Below are positions 20,971-29,497 of a DNA stretch of 64,000 nt, in pieces (the first letter of the stretch is position 1; each line of letters begins with the position of its first letter). The DNA comes from Paracoccus cavernae. Lineage in GTDB: Bacteria > Pseudomonadota > Alphaproteobacteria > Rhodobacterales > Rhodobacteraceae. The notes beneath the pieces were generated by a model. The model had not been told where the DNA came from, searched no databases, and saw nothing but the letters and a program-made list of their open reading frames with translations. The stretch spans positions 1,190,501-1,254,500 of the forward strand of contig JAUFRC010000001.1 in the NCBI GenBank assembly GCA_030410095.1. Direction: 5' to 3'. A program made the position numbers and the translations under genes.

Positions 20971-21289
20971 CAACCAGCTGAAGTTCACAGACCAAGAAAG
21001 CATCGCGAGCAGGCGATCCTGTCGGGTGAACGTTCATGATTTTGAACACACGCCCGCGGGAAACGGTGATGTGCTCACCGCGCCGGGCCTCGGGCGCCAG
21101 ATCCCGCGCAACCCGCCAGCTCGGGGCAGAGATCAGGACCAAATGACCATCCGCTCCCTCGACCTCGATCGGGGCCTCGCGAAACACCGACTGGATCTCG
21201 CGCGGGGCACCGGACCGAGGCTGATAGGAGACGGAAGCGCCGACCACATCCGCAAGGATGCCGGTCATCCCGTCAAAGATGCTGGCCAT
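20963..21289 (-). CDS. Phage head-tail joining protein, gpFII-like
   Basis: From the ATG at 21289 the 108-residue protein reads MASIFDGMTGILADVVGA, with a compact beta domain (PIEVEGADGHLVLISAPSWRVARD) and RGRVFKIMNVHPTG, all typical of gpFII-like connectors of lambda- and Mu-type phages. The reading frame upstream is continuous with the terminase fragment, so a terminase-connector fusion protein could also be made. It is the only head-side gene left in this prophage, because portal, protease and capsid genes are missing. Confidence 0.65.
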   Translation of the reverse strand: MASIFDGMTGILADVVGASVSYQPRSGAPREIQSVFREAPIEVEGADGHLVLISAPSWRVARDLAPEARRGEHITVSRGRVFKIMNVHPTGSPARDAFLVCELQLVDG

Positions 21290-22542
21290 CAGGGCATCGT
21301 CGTCCTTGTCGCCTGCCCGCCGGTAGGGAATCCCGATCTCGGTATAGTGCACACCGGAAAAATCGAGATCATCACCGTCAATTTCCGCCTTGCGCCGCGC
21401 GGTCTCGTAGCGCTCCACCAGGGCGGACCATGACGCAAAGGTCGCCGCCGCGCCGTTGAGCGCATAGCTGACGAAAGGCGTATTGCGGATCGCCGGATCA
21501 TCGATACGCACCAAACGGCGCTTGCCCGTCGCTTCGTCAACCTCACGGCTCTCGTGCAGCCAGCCGCCATGGCCCTGCGCCGCGCGGCGGTTCATCTCCG
21601 CTTTTGGCGGTGATGGATCACACTGCCGCAATGCGGGCAAACCATATGCGCCTGATCCCCGCCTCGCCGGGATCCAGATCACGGTTGTAACTGAGGCGCT
21701 CGTAAGTCGGCTCAAAATACTCCGCGCAATCGAGGCACTCCCAGAACCAGCGCGCGCGCCCCTCGTTATAAAGGTTGACGATCCCCCGTCGTGGCCGGCA
21801 TCAGATGCGGCTCGAGCGGATTGGCTTCGCGCGCCTTGTCCTCATCGACCGGAAAGGCCGGCGTGCTTTCGGCAAAGACGCAGCCGCGGCTCAGAAACGT
21901 CCGGATCCGCTGCAGGGCCATGCCCCAGGGCGAGGCCTCGGGGGCGTCTTTGGGACCGAGCCGTTGCGGCATGTGATCATAATCGGTCAACAGCACCATG
22001 CGTTGCGAGCGCGAGGACAGCTGGTTCGCCACCGGATAGCCGATGCCGAGCCTCATCCCCTTGAAGCGCTTGCGGCTGAAGGTACTGTCCTCGCGCGCCT
22101 TTCCCAGACGCTCTGCCAGCAGCGGGCTGTGATAAATCGCCGGATCCAGCTTTTCCTCGACCCAGGCATCCGCATCGGTCTTGGTCATGTGGATCAGCTG
22201 CACCGGCCCCGGAGCACAGGTGACCGCATGGGCCGAGACCGACAGCAGCATCTGGCTTTTGCCGCTTTGCGAAGGACCGACGAAGACTACTCCCTTGAAG
22301 CGACGAGACTGCGAGATGTCCTGCGGCTCGATCGTATAGGGCGTGACACCGCGGTCATAGGCACTCCAGCGCCCCGCAACCGGCACCCGCAAGGCGCGCT
22401 CGGCCGCATCCGTCACTGTGATCCGGCTGGGTGGATCAAGCAGCGGCAGCGCATCTGCAATGATCTCTTCGGCCGTCATGAAGGGCGGTAGCGGCTGGAT
22501 GCGGCTCAGTTCCCCCATGCCGCGATCAAGCATGATCACCAT
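21290..22542 (-). pseudogene. Phage terminase large subunit (GpA-like), C-terminally deleted
   Basis: The start ATG overlaps the small subunit stop (TGATG). The ATPase domain is clear: Walker A-like GPSQSGKSQ, then LLTDYDHMPQ at the Walker B position and FAESTPAF as the coupling motif. Frames break near 21765 and 21620. The zinc-knuckle region is present as CLDCAEYF and VCPHCGSVIHH, and the segment ends with YTEIGIPY, the point where GpA proteins normally continue into a nuclease domain of about 250 residues. Here that domain is absent, and the frame runs within 20 residues into the head-tail joining protein. The nuclease domain, portal, protease and capsid genes appear deleted in one event, so DNA packaging cannot work. 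Confidence 0.72.
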
Positions 22543-23210
22543 CAGCCCAGATCCAGTTCCGGCTGCCGACCAGACATCGCAACAACAGCCCCGGCACTCG
22601 TCACCCGCTCGGCGATCATCCGCTTTGCTTCGCCGCGAATCTGGTCGCAATACTCTTCAAGCTGTGCGACCTGCGCCGCCGTCAGCCCGAAGTTCATTTC
22701 AGCGAAGTCCGGCAGGTTATCCATGGCAGTGCCAAAGGCGACAAAAACATCCTCGATGACCGCGCGCGCCCGATCGACCCTCATCAGATCGCCGCGCTGC
22801 TCTGCCACCCGATTCCGATGGTATTCGGCCTCAGAAAGCTTGCGCAGCTCGTCCGCAGACAGGTGACCTTCTTCTTCCGCCTGATCCTCGTCCAGGTTCC
22901 GAAAGGCCAAAGACGCCTGCGCGACCAGCTGATCACCGCGCAGTTTGGAGGCGCGCGCACGCTCGTCGCGGTCCTGCCGCCAAGCCCAGCAATGGGAGAG
23001 GCGGAACTCGTAGGCCACGCCGTTTTGGCCGGTAGACATGACCGGCATGCCTTTATTGACCCAATCCGTGACCGCATTGACCGAGACGCTAAATGCGGCG
23101 GCCAGCTGCGCCCGGTTCAAGGGCGTGCCGTCATCCTCGACCCCGTCCGGCAGCGGATGGCGTGCGAGATCGAGCATGCTCCCGTCTGACAGCGTGATGA
23201 CTTCCGACAT
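22542..23210 (-). CDS. Phage terminase small subunit, Nu1-like
   Basis: The intact 222-residue protein has an N-terminal winged-helix DNA-binding region (LNRAQLAAAFSVSVNAVTDWVNKGMPV) like Nu1, then a long coiled-coil section (FRNLDEDQAEEEGHLSADELRKLSEAEYHRNR) and a C-terminal helical tail for the large subunit. It recognises the packaging site of phage DNA. Translation appears coupled to the large subunit by the overlapping TGATG. Confidence 0.75.
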   Translation of the reverse strand: MSEVITLSDGSMLDLARHPLPDGVEDDGTPLNRAQLAAAFSVSVNAVTDWVNKGMPVMSTGQNGVAYEFRLSHCWAWRQDRDERARASKLRGDQLVAQASLAFRNLDEDQAEEEGHLSADELRKLSEAEYHRNRVAEQRGDLMRVDRARAVIEDVFVAFGTAMDNLPDFAEMNFGLTAAQVAQLEEYCDQIRGEAKRMIAERVTSAGAVVAMSGRQPELDLG

Positions 23211-23362
23211 AGCAACCTCATGAAGAACAACAGCAACACCAACAGCAATAAGCGGTTGAAATTGCCCGAACGAATTGAACGGGGTGCGAATTACCCCCGT
23301 GCAGGTCCTTGCCGGGAAGGACCCGAAAACGTGACATATTCGACACAGGGCCGCGAAACGGC

Positions 23363-24088
23363 TCAGGAACCTGCCTTCGCCGCCAGGCGCGCCACCCGCG
23401 CCTCAATCTCGCGCCGCAAATGCACGGGCAGACGCAGCCGGAACGCTTCATCGGCCCCGTCATAAAAGCCGAGCCGCGGCTGGTACTGCGGCACCACCCG
23501 TGAAGCGCAGGATCTGGTAGATCGTGCCGTCGGCTTCGCGCATCCACACGCCTTTGGGCAACCGGCTATCCGCCTGCGGCACGAAGAAGCCTGCCTTCCT
23601 CCGCCTGCGCTTGCGCGAAGCCGCGGTCGTGTTCGTCCAGGCATCGCGCTGCGCCCTCAGCCCCGACATCACCTTGTTGCGCTCGCCCGCATCCCAGTTG
23701 CCATAAGCGTTGAGCTTGGCGAAAGGCGCGGGCGTCACGGCGGTGATCGTCCCGTCATAAGCCAGCCGCGACCGCAGAACCGTTTCCAAGCCGGTGGTCG
23801 GGCGTGGCCCGCCGCCCTCCTGCACCTTGAGGTAATCGCGTGCCGCATTGCGCGGGCGCTCGTGGATCACCGCCTCGAGCCGTTCGGTATGGGCCTTTTG
23901 GACAACAAAGGCACCTTTGGTGAACGGGGTCGGACGGTCAAACACCGCATCCATCCGTGCATGGATCCCCGCGAGCACATCCCCGCCGTCTTGTCCAGCG
24001 CATCCTTCGCCGCCCATTTGATCTGGCGTTCGGAAAGTTGGCGCAAGTTTGCCTGAAGATCCGCGTCATCGAGCGTAAGGTTGAACAT
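23363..24088 (-). CDS. Phage protein of unknown function (frameshifted)
   Basis: The protein starts MFNLTLDDADLQANLRQLSERQIKWAAKDALDKTAG. A break near 24000 leads to DVLAGIHARMDAVFDRPTPFTKGAF, and a second break near 23490 leads to VVPQYQPRLGFYDGADEAFRLR with a basic, helical end. It is the first gene of the minus-strand late region, upstream of the terminase. The amphipathic N-terminal helices and the short motif DRPTPFTKGAF recall virion morphogenesis or minor tail proteins, but I cannot name the family. Confidence 0.5.
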
Positions 24089-24186
24089 CAGAGGCTCCGC
24101 AGTGCACCCATTGCGGGACTATAGTCCGTGCGAATCGCTTGAGGGTGGTGTTAGGCTTCCATGAGCGATTTTTTCGAGATCATTTC

Positions 24187-24413
24187 ATGGCAGCACTTTT
24201 CATCGGCACGATCACAGGCCTCATATGCGCGGTAGTCGCGGCATGGCTAGAGCCCCCATCTGGGCGGTGATCTGTGTCTACGCTGTCAGTGGCGTCATCG
24301 CCGCACTCGCCCATGCCGTCGTGCTTGCCCTCATTGAGCCTGATCTGGCGGCAAGAGATAAGGAAAACCAAAGACTGGATACCGAAGTAGAGGATCCTCA
24401 ATCCCGTCAATAA
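24187..24413 (+). CDS. Small two-span membrane protein (frameshifted)
   Basis: Two short frames join into about 75 residues: MAALFIGTITGLICAVVAAWLEPP, then after a break near 24257 IWAVICVYAVSGVIAALAHAVVLALIEPDL and a charged tail (ARDKENQRLDTEVEDPQ). The result is two transmembrane helices and a cytoplasmic tail. It is on the plus strand between the late operon and a universal stress gene. It could be a prophage accessory (superinfection exclusion or spanin-like) gene; no family is recognised. Confidence 0.4.
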
Positions 24414-24451
24414 CCCCCAAGCGCTCCGCCAGCAGCCAGGAGGCCGAAAGC

Positions 24452-24709
24452 ATGCCGCAAAGAGTTACCTTCTCCATAGGACGATTTGGACCCTTCGATG
24501 GAGAACTTACAGAACCAAACGGACATCTTCGTCAGGCGTATCAGCTCTCGTTCGGCCCTCTTTACGTTAACGCGCGCGCTATGAGCGCCGAAAAACGTAT
24601 CCAAATCCAGAAGAGAAAACGCACAATCCTTGAGGGCGTTTACTCCGGCACCATCACGGTAGACGAAGTTTCGCACGCAACCTACGGCGAGTTAACCATA
24701 GAACCATGA
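24452..24709 (+). CDS. Hypothetical protein, prophage accessory
   Basis: An intact frame encodes 85 residues beginning MPQRVTFSIGRFGPFDGEL, with no signal peptide or membrane segment. Its composition is less GC-rich than the phage structural genes. It has the same orientation as the preceding small membrane protein, and no family is recognised. Confidence 0.4.
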   Translation: MPQRVTFSIGRFGPFDGELTEPNGHLRQAYQLSFGPLYVNARAMSAEKRIQIQKRKRTILEGVYSGTITVDEVSHATYGELTIEP

Positions 24710-24783
24710 GAACACGTCATGCGCGGCGAGCGGCTCAAAGGATGCACGCAGCGCTCCATGTCGAAGTGAACTTAGGTTGCCGC

Positions 24784-25233
24784 CTATTTGACAACCAAGA
24801 CCGGTATTGAGGTTTTCGCAATGACATCCGCAGTCGGACTGCCCAGAAAGGCCCGGGCAAGGCTGTGTCGACCTCGCGAGCCGATAACAATCAGCTCTGC
24901 CCGCATTCGATCGGCGGCCGTCAGTACCGCAGAGGCTACATCACTTTCTTCGCAAACCTCACCGTGAAGGAATGTCTCAGGCACACCCAAATTCTTTGCA
25001 ATGGTCATTGAGGCGGCCAGTCGGTCACTCTCGCGAACGAGCGCTGCCCTCCTCATACTCGCGAGATCCGCTTCGACAAAGTAACCTTCCGAGGCTGCAA
25101 CTGGAACCATCGCCTCCGAGACAGAAATAATTGACAACCTAGAGCCGAGCCGTATCGCGAGCCTTGCAGCCGTCTCTACAGCGTGAAGGCATCTCTCTGA
25201 CCCATCAGTGACGGTGACGATTCTTGTGAACAT
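24784..25233 (-). CDS. Universal stress protein UspA family
   Basis: The 149-residue protein begins MFTRIVTVTDGSERCLHAVETAARLA and ends with the ATP-binding signature IGSRGRHSLARAFLGSPTADVI..SIPVLVVK, matching the G-2x-G-9x-G(S/T) pattern of nucleotide-binding UspA proteins. These cytosolic proteins modulate stress survival. The gene sits alone between prophage modules and looks like a cargo gene that may benefit the lysogen. Composition is lower in GC than the core genome. Confidence 0.85.
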   Translation of the reverse strand: MFTRIVTVTDGSERCLHAVETAARLAIRLGSRLSIISVSEAMVPVAASEGYFVEADLASMRRAALVRESDRLAASMTIAKNLGVPETFLHGEVCEESDVASAVLTAADRMRAELIVIGSRGRHSLARAFLGSPTADVIAKTSIPVLVVK

Positions 25234-25350
25234 GGCTATTCCTCCCTTTAGGACAGAATAACACGCAAGTATCGCGAACCGCTGTGCATTATCGGCCTAG
25301 CACGCTGGACGCCAAGTCATAACACAGGAGCCAACCCTATCTCACGAAAA

Positions 25351-25379
25351 GTGCCCGCAAGGATTTCTCCTTCGGGCAC
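25351..25379 (-). terminator. Rho-independent terminator
   Basis: GTGCCCG..AAGGA pairs with TCCTT..CGGGCAC. On the minus strand the hairpin is followed by TTTT. It lies downstream of the minus-strand gene ending at 25426 and would end the prophage early operon. Confidence 0.6.
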
Positions 25380-25425
25380 ACGTGTAGATATTATTGAGAT
25401 TGATACTCGGGTGGGACTTAAGCCG

Positions 25426-26142
25426 TCAAGAGGATTTAAACACAGCGCCTGCCATACGGTTCAAGGACAGGCCCAACGCGTTGATTAGGACCTGTGCATG
25501 CGCTCCCTTATAGGCCCAGCCGTGATCCTCCAAAACGCGGCGAAAGCTCTTGTCCTGCAGGCAAATCGCATCGACCAGCACGCGATCCAAGATGAGCCCC
25601 GCCGTGGCGCCTCCGCGCGCCGAGGGTCTGACACGTCGCACCGACATCGCAATCCCAGAACCGATGCGCTGCCGAAACCGCTCGATCTGGCGACCGGCAT
25701 CAATGAACGCGTCGATGAACTCACCACCGCCCGACGCACCGCCACCGACCCGCGTCTCCAATCCAATGCAGCGGACCCCGCCCGCGTCATGGCGCTCGAC
25801 CAATGTGCGGTAGAGCCGCGCGACATCGACCTGTCGCCCCGTGAACGGGCCGGCCTCGCCTCGGGCAGCCGCACGGCGCGCGAGATCGTCGAACACATCC
25901 GCGACACGAACCGCCTTGAAGCCGCGCCAACCCGTTTCCTCGCTCCGCCACCCAGTCTTGTCGTTCTCATCCGGCACCATGCGCCGCGGCGTCACCACGA
26001 CCTGCGGCCCGCGCGCCGGCGCGATCGGGATCAACGGGCCACAGCCCTCGATCGGCGTGGCCCGCGCGAGCACCGCATCAAGGCGCGTCCGCTCGTCAAG
26101 GGCCCGCGCTGCAGCCATCTTCTGATATGCTGCGTTATCCAT
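25426..26142 (-). CDS. Phage early-region protein, unknown
   Basis: From the ATG at 26142 (overlapping the stop of the gene before) the protein has 238 residues: MDNAAYQKMAAARALDERTRLDAVLARATPIEG, a proline-rich linker, then a helical C-terminal domain (GLILDRVLVDAICLQDKSFRRVLEDHGWAYKGAHAQVLINALGL in overlapping helices). The C-terminal part has a helix-turn-helix flavour and recalls DUF6456-like regulators of alphaproteobacterial phages, but this is a weak resemblance. It ends the early minus-strand operon. Confidence 0.5.
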   Translation of the reverse strand: MDNAAYQKMAAARALDERTRLDAVLARATPIEGCGPLIPIAPARGPQVVVTPRRMVPDENDKTGWRSEETGWRGFKAVRVADVFDDLARRAAARGEAGPFTGRQVDVARLYRTLVERHDAGGVRCIGLETRVGGGASGGGEFIDAFIDAGRQIERFRQRIGSGIAMSVRRVRPSARGGATAGLILDRVLVDAICLQDKSFRRVLEDHGWAYKGAHAQVLINALGLSLNRMAGAVFKSS

Positions 26143-26709
26143 GCTGCTGCCCCTTTCCCATGGCCCGACACCGATCGAGCGCCGCGATCCTCCGTTCCCG
26201 CCAGTCGCGCTCCGGTGGCGCAAGCTCGCCCTCTCGCGCCAGTCGGCCTTCGAGATCCTGAAGACGTCGCACGTCTCTGGCGGCTCCGTCGCGGATTGTG
26301 CTGAGCGTCCAGTTGCTCGGCCAGCTCCGGTTTTTGCGAAGGTGCTGCAACAGCTCAGGGCCCAGCCCTCCGAGATCGCCGACTGACCACAGGCATGAGC
26401 GAAGACCGCACAGATCAAAGGCGAGGCGCTATCGCTCGGAGGCTGGATATCCGCCGCCCAATTCAAGATCTCATTCCCCACCGGAAACCGGTCCCGCTCT
26501 TTCCCGCTCGGCCGAGCAGCCGCATGCTCTTCCAGCGCCATCAGGCTCGCATCCGACATATAGGCCAAGCGCTGGCAGAGATTGTCGACCTCCGCCTCGA
26601 AGGCCGCGACCGTCAGCACCGCACGCTTGGCCAGCCCGCGCCTCCTCAGCGGATCGACCAGCAGCTGCATGACCCTCTTTTCACCCTGCGCCTGTTCTTC
26701 GCTGTTCAT
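26135..26709 (-). CDS. Phage early-region coiled-coil protein (frameshifted)
   Basis: The product starts MNSEEQAQGEKRVMQLLVDPLRRRGLAKRAV and continues through a helical region (FEAEVDNLCQRLAYMSDASLMALEEHAA). A frame break near 26350 leads to LGPELLQHLRKNRSWPSNWTLSTIRDGAARDVRRLQDLEGRLAREGEL and the stop at 26135. The stop overlaps the ATG of the next gene. It is entirely helical and charged, with no known family. A plausible role is in replication or regulation, given its place between a replication-type gene and a putative regulator. Confidence 0.45.
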
Positions 26710-26829
26710 CTCTGTCCCTTTTCTCAGCCCTTCCGACTTATCCACAGGCGTCCCCGCTGCCGTGTCGCGGGATTGGCCTTTGTCTTTCTCTTTTCATTTT
26801 CTTTGTCTCTGTCCCTGTCGTGCCGGACA

Positions 26830-26869
26830 GTCCGAGAGTGTCCGAGACTGTCCTGAACTGTCCTTCGGA
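26830..26869. repeat. Four tandem 10-bp repeats, iteron-like
   Basis: Four consecutive decamers begin with GTCC: GTCCGAGAGT, GTCCGAGACT, GTCCTGAACT, GTCCTTCGGA. Inverted GGACA copies follow just after (near 26866 and 26876). The 10-bp period would place all copies on one face of the helix, as for origin iterons or cooperative operator sites. It overlaps nothing conserved and lies just downstream of the replication-type gene. Confidence 0.6.
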
Positions 26870-26884
26870 CAAAGTTGGACAGTG

Positions 26885-27520
26885 TCAGACAGAGCGTCCA
26901 GCACTCCGCGACAAAGAAAAGCTATGGTTCATCCACGCGCCCATGCCGCGCTCGACCCAAGTCGCCGAACGGTATTCGCAGCCCTCATGGACCATCCATT
27001 CGTCGATCCAGCGCACCGCCGCATCATTGGCGCCGATGTCCTTGTTGTAGGCGGTCAGGGTGATGCGCAGGCGCTGGATCCGCTTGGCGACATTGGCGGC
27101 GTCATTCTTCGCACGGTTATCCTCGCGGCGTGCGATCGCTTCCTGCAGCGTGCGCAGCACCATCGGATGTGCGAGGCGGACCTCCTCGCCACAGTGCACG
27201 AGGTGCCATTTGTGCAGCGGCCCGAATTCGAGCCGACAAAGCTGTGAGAAATGACCGGCATCGACCATCAAGAGCTTGGCAAGCAGCTCGTGATCATTGG
27301 GCAAGGTGCCGACCGGTGCCTGATCATAGGAGATGTTGATCAGATCAAAGAACAGCGCGCGGCATTCCGGCGTGCCTCGCAGGCGCATATCGGAGTTGAG
27401 CCAGCGCCGCCGCTCCCAAGGTACGAAATAATGGCTATCGAGGCGATCCTCGACCGTAAGCGGATAGTCCGGCAGATCGTCGATCGACACGGGCTGGAGA
27501 CTGCGTATCTGAGTGCTCAT
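26885..27520 (-). CDS. Phage replication-type protein, DUF1376-like
   Basis: The protein starts MSTQIRSLQPVSIDDLPDYPL. The segment FFDLINISYDQAPVGTLPNDHELLAKLL closely follows the pattern of DUF1376 proteins, which are winged-helix proteins encoded next to phage and plasmid replication genes and thought to bind origins. The C-terminal half is basic and helical. I chose the start at 27520 because it follows the stop of the upstream gene with a 4-base overlap. The tandem 10-bp repeats lie immediately beyond its 3-prime end. Confidence 0.6.
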   Translation of the reverse strand: MSTQIRSLQPVSIDDLPDYPLTVEDRLDSHYFVPWERRRWLNSDMRLRGTPECRALFFDLINISYDQAPVGTLPNDHELLAKLLMVDAGHFSQLCRLEFGPLHKWHLVHCGEEVRLAHPMVLRTLQEAIARREDNRAKNDAANVAKRIQRLRITLTAYNKDIGANDAAVRWIDEWMVHEGCEYRSATWVERGMGAWMNHSFSLSRSAGRSV

Positions 27521-27908
27521 GCCGCACCTACCTTTGCCTTGCCGGCATCGGCCAGCATCAGTCGGGCGAACGCCAGATCGGCGCGATTGTCCCGCAGCCA
27601 GACAAACGCCGTGCGATAATGGACACCGAGATCGGCCGCGAAAGCCGCAATGGAGGGCCAATGCCGCCCGCAAAGAGAAACCGGCTTGGCCACCGCCACC
27701 TTGCCGCGTGCCGAGCCGCTGCCTTCCCCGAGAAGATCGAGATGGCCGTGGCGGCCGAGATGATAGGCGACCGTCGAGGAGGTCACCCCGCCGCCCGCGC
27801 GACCGTGCGCATGCCGAAATAGGTCTTCCCGCGCCAAATATAGGCCTCGGGGGCCGGACCGGTCTGCACGCGCGGCACCCGCCCAGCATCATTCACCGAG
27901 AGCGTCAT
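27517..27908 (-). CDS. Phage DNA-binding protein, putative regulator (frameshifted)
   Basis: The frame from 27908 gives MTLSVNDAGRVPRVQTGPAPEAYIWRGKTYFGMRTVARAAG. A break near 27790 leads to GVTSSTVAYHLGRHGHLDLLG and a second helical pair (SIAAFAADLGVHYRTAFVWLRDNRADL). Both look like helix-turn-helix modules with recognition-helix patterns (VTSSTVAYHL and VHYRTAFVWL). It is the first gene of the minus-strand early operon and faces the divergent region before the plus-strand module, the usual place for a lysogeny switch regulator. Confidence 0.5.
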
Positions 27909-28172
27909 ATCATCACCTGTCCCTTGCGCATTCGCGCTTGTTTCTAAAAATGCGGGGCGGCCGAGCAGAGACCGCCCCTCAGACGTCACCGTGAGGCAGG
28001 CTTCGGTGAATGGGTGCCCCGACGGCTTTCAGCCGCCTCTCGGATGGGCCAGCCGCAGGGTCCGGAGATCGCGCCATGATGATATCCACGCGGGCGACGC
28101 ATCCCCGACAAGGTTTCAGCCAGGCACTGCCGCCCCGCATCATCCCTGCCCGATGGATCCTGAAAACGCGTC
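27909..28172. other. Divergent control region of the prophage
   Basis: No convincing gene lies here; the open minus-strand frame reads as low-quality, arginine/glycine-rich sequence. It separates the leftward early operon from the rightward module (28173-31002) and should contain the promoters for both. No typical repressor (cI-like) gene or symmetrical operator is visible, which is unusual for a lambda-type arrangement. Confidence 0.4.
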
Positions 28173-28538
28173 ATGTCAGTCGCCCCACATGATGTCGGCG
28201 TAGTTCGGCAGCGATTGCGCAGCGAAATCCACAACATCGCCTGTAGGGGTGCACAGACCATCGAACCAATTGCACGAGGTCTGGAAGGTCACGCTGAAAT
28301 GCACGGCGCACAGCTCTTTGGTCTGAAAGCTGTTGATCACGAGCAACGACCAACGACGCCGAAAAACCTTAGGCTCGAGTCGGCCGAGCGCGCCGTGATT
28401 GCGGCGACGGCTGCCGTGCGACCGGCCCCGCCCATCAAACGGACTGGCATGGGACGTTTGGCCTCGCGCGATCTCTCTCTGGCCAACACCCACCTCGAGG
28501 ACGCCGTGATGCGTGCCGTGCGCTACATCACCGCCTGA
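28173..28538 (+). CDS. Phage small helical protein, possibly Acb2/Tad1-hairpin-like
   Basis: The frame encodes 121 residues, but the start is uncertain and MHGAQLFG at about 28300 is an alternative. The C-terminus SLANTHLEDAVMRAVRYITA resembles the helical hairpin end of small phage proteins such as the Acb2/Tad1 family, which sponge cyclic nucleotides from CBASS-type immunity. The resemblance is limited to this end and is not proof. A GC-rich hairpin without a T-run follows at about 28550-28570. Confidence 0.4.
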   Translation: MSVAPHDVGVVRQRLRSEIHNIACRGAQTIEPIARGLEGHAEMHGAQLFGLKAVDHEQRPTTPKNLRLESAERAVIAATAAVRPAPPIKRTGMGRLASRDLSLANTHLEDAVMRAVRYITA

Positions 28539-28601
28539 CGCTCCGGTGACCGGCCCCGCGCGGGCCGGCATCCCGAGCGCCAGCGATGGAGGGATCGAGA
28601 C

Positions 28602-28991
28602 ATGGACATTCAAAACAGCTTCGACGGCATGCCGGACAGGCTGCCGCCACCGACAGGAAGCGACGGCACAGACATCATGCGCAGCGCCGACCGGAAACGC
28701 CGCAAGGCCCCGCCCGTGAAGGAGACGGCCGAAGACAAACAACAGAGCGACAACACCTATGGCATCGCCGCTGAAGAGTTGCGGCAGTTTATCGAGCAGT
28801 TCGAACAGCTGGACGCGGAGAAGAAGGACATCTCTTCGCAGCAAAAGGAGCTGATGGCTGAGGCCAGAGCCCGCGGCTACGACACCAAGGTGATGCGCAA
28901 GGTCATCGCGCTGCGCAAGCGCGACAAGGACGATGTGGCCGAGGAAGAGGCCATTCTCGAAATGTACAAAGCAGCATTAGGGATGATCTGA
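28602..28991 (+). CDS. gapR: GapR family nucleoid protein (DUF2312), prophage-encoded
   Basis: After a 50-residue polar N-terminus the protein enters the DUF2312/GapR core: AAEELRQFIEQFEQLDAEKKDISSQQKELMAEARARGYDTKVMRKVIALRKRDK, with a final helix EEAILEMYKAALGM. GapR proteins clamp overtwisted DNA and help replication and cell-cycle progression in alphaproteobacteria. Core copies are about 90 residues; this one has a long N-terminal extension, which suggests a phage variant. It stops one base into the next gene, so the downstream genes are co-transcribed. Confidence 0.85.
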   Translation: MDIQNSFDGMPDRLPPPTGSDGTDIMRSADRKRRKAPPVKETAEDKQQSDNTYGIAAEELRQFIEQFEQLDAEKKDISSQQKELMAEARARGYDTKVMRKVIALRKRDKDDVAEEEAILEMYKAALGMI

Positions 28992-29497
28992 TGTCTAACG
29001 ATTACGCCGTCAAGCGTGAAGCCGCGCGCGCCGCCGCCCGCGAAAAATACGCCGCCGACATGGAAGGCCAACCGCCGCTCAAGCGCGGCGACGAGCTTTG
29101 GTGGATGGGCCATGATGAAGAGAGCTTCTCATGCCATGCAGCCACCCGCGACGAGGCCATCGAGATCGGTCATAAAGATTATGACGACGGCGATGGCTTC
29201 CACATTGTCCAGGCTCGACAGGACGAGATCGACCTCGCCGCCGCATTCGATCTCGAGCGGTTCAGCGAGGAGGTCGATTGTCACTTCGAAGATCTCCAAG
29301 GGGAGGATCACGAAAGCTTCCTCTCGAGCTGCAGCCACGTTGAGCTTGGCGCCCTCGAAGCCGCGATCCGCCACACCATCCGTCAATGGCAGGTCAAGAC
29401 ACGGCTGGACGGCGGCGGAACCTGCTATCCGTCCATTTTCACCGTATGCGGTAAGGACGAGCACATTCCCTCCATGAAGGAAGGTGGTACCGCATGA
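28991..29497 (+). CDS. Phage hypothetical protein
   Basis: This intact 168-residue frame begins MSNDYAVKREAARAAAREKYAAD, one base overlapping the gapR stop. The protein is acidic, with WWMGHDEESFSCHAATRDEAIEIG and a C-terminal SCSHVELGALEAAIRHTIRQWQVK. It has no recognised family, signal peptide or membrane segment. It is translated in a coupled operon with gapR and the next two genes. Confidence 0.55.
   Translation: MSNDYAVKREAARAAAREKYAADMEGQPPLKRGDELWWMGHDEESFSCHAATRDEAIEIGHKDYDDGDGFHIVQARQDEIDLAAAFDLERFSEEVDCHFEDLQGEDHESFLSSCSHVELGALEAAIRHTIRQWQVKTRLDGGGTCYPSIFTVCGKDEHIPSMKEGGTA

Noticed and set aside
23220-23260. AAC/AGC-rich trinucleotide stretch as a regulatory repeat
   Set aside because: It is short and imperfect low-complexity sequence between two phage genes with no further structure.
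27986-28261. Minus-strand frame in the prophage control region
   Set aside because: Its translation is rich in arginine, glycine and proline without family or ribosome binding site, and overlaps the plus-strand gene at 28173.
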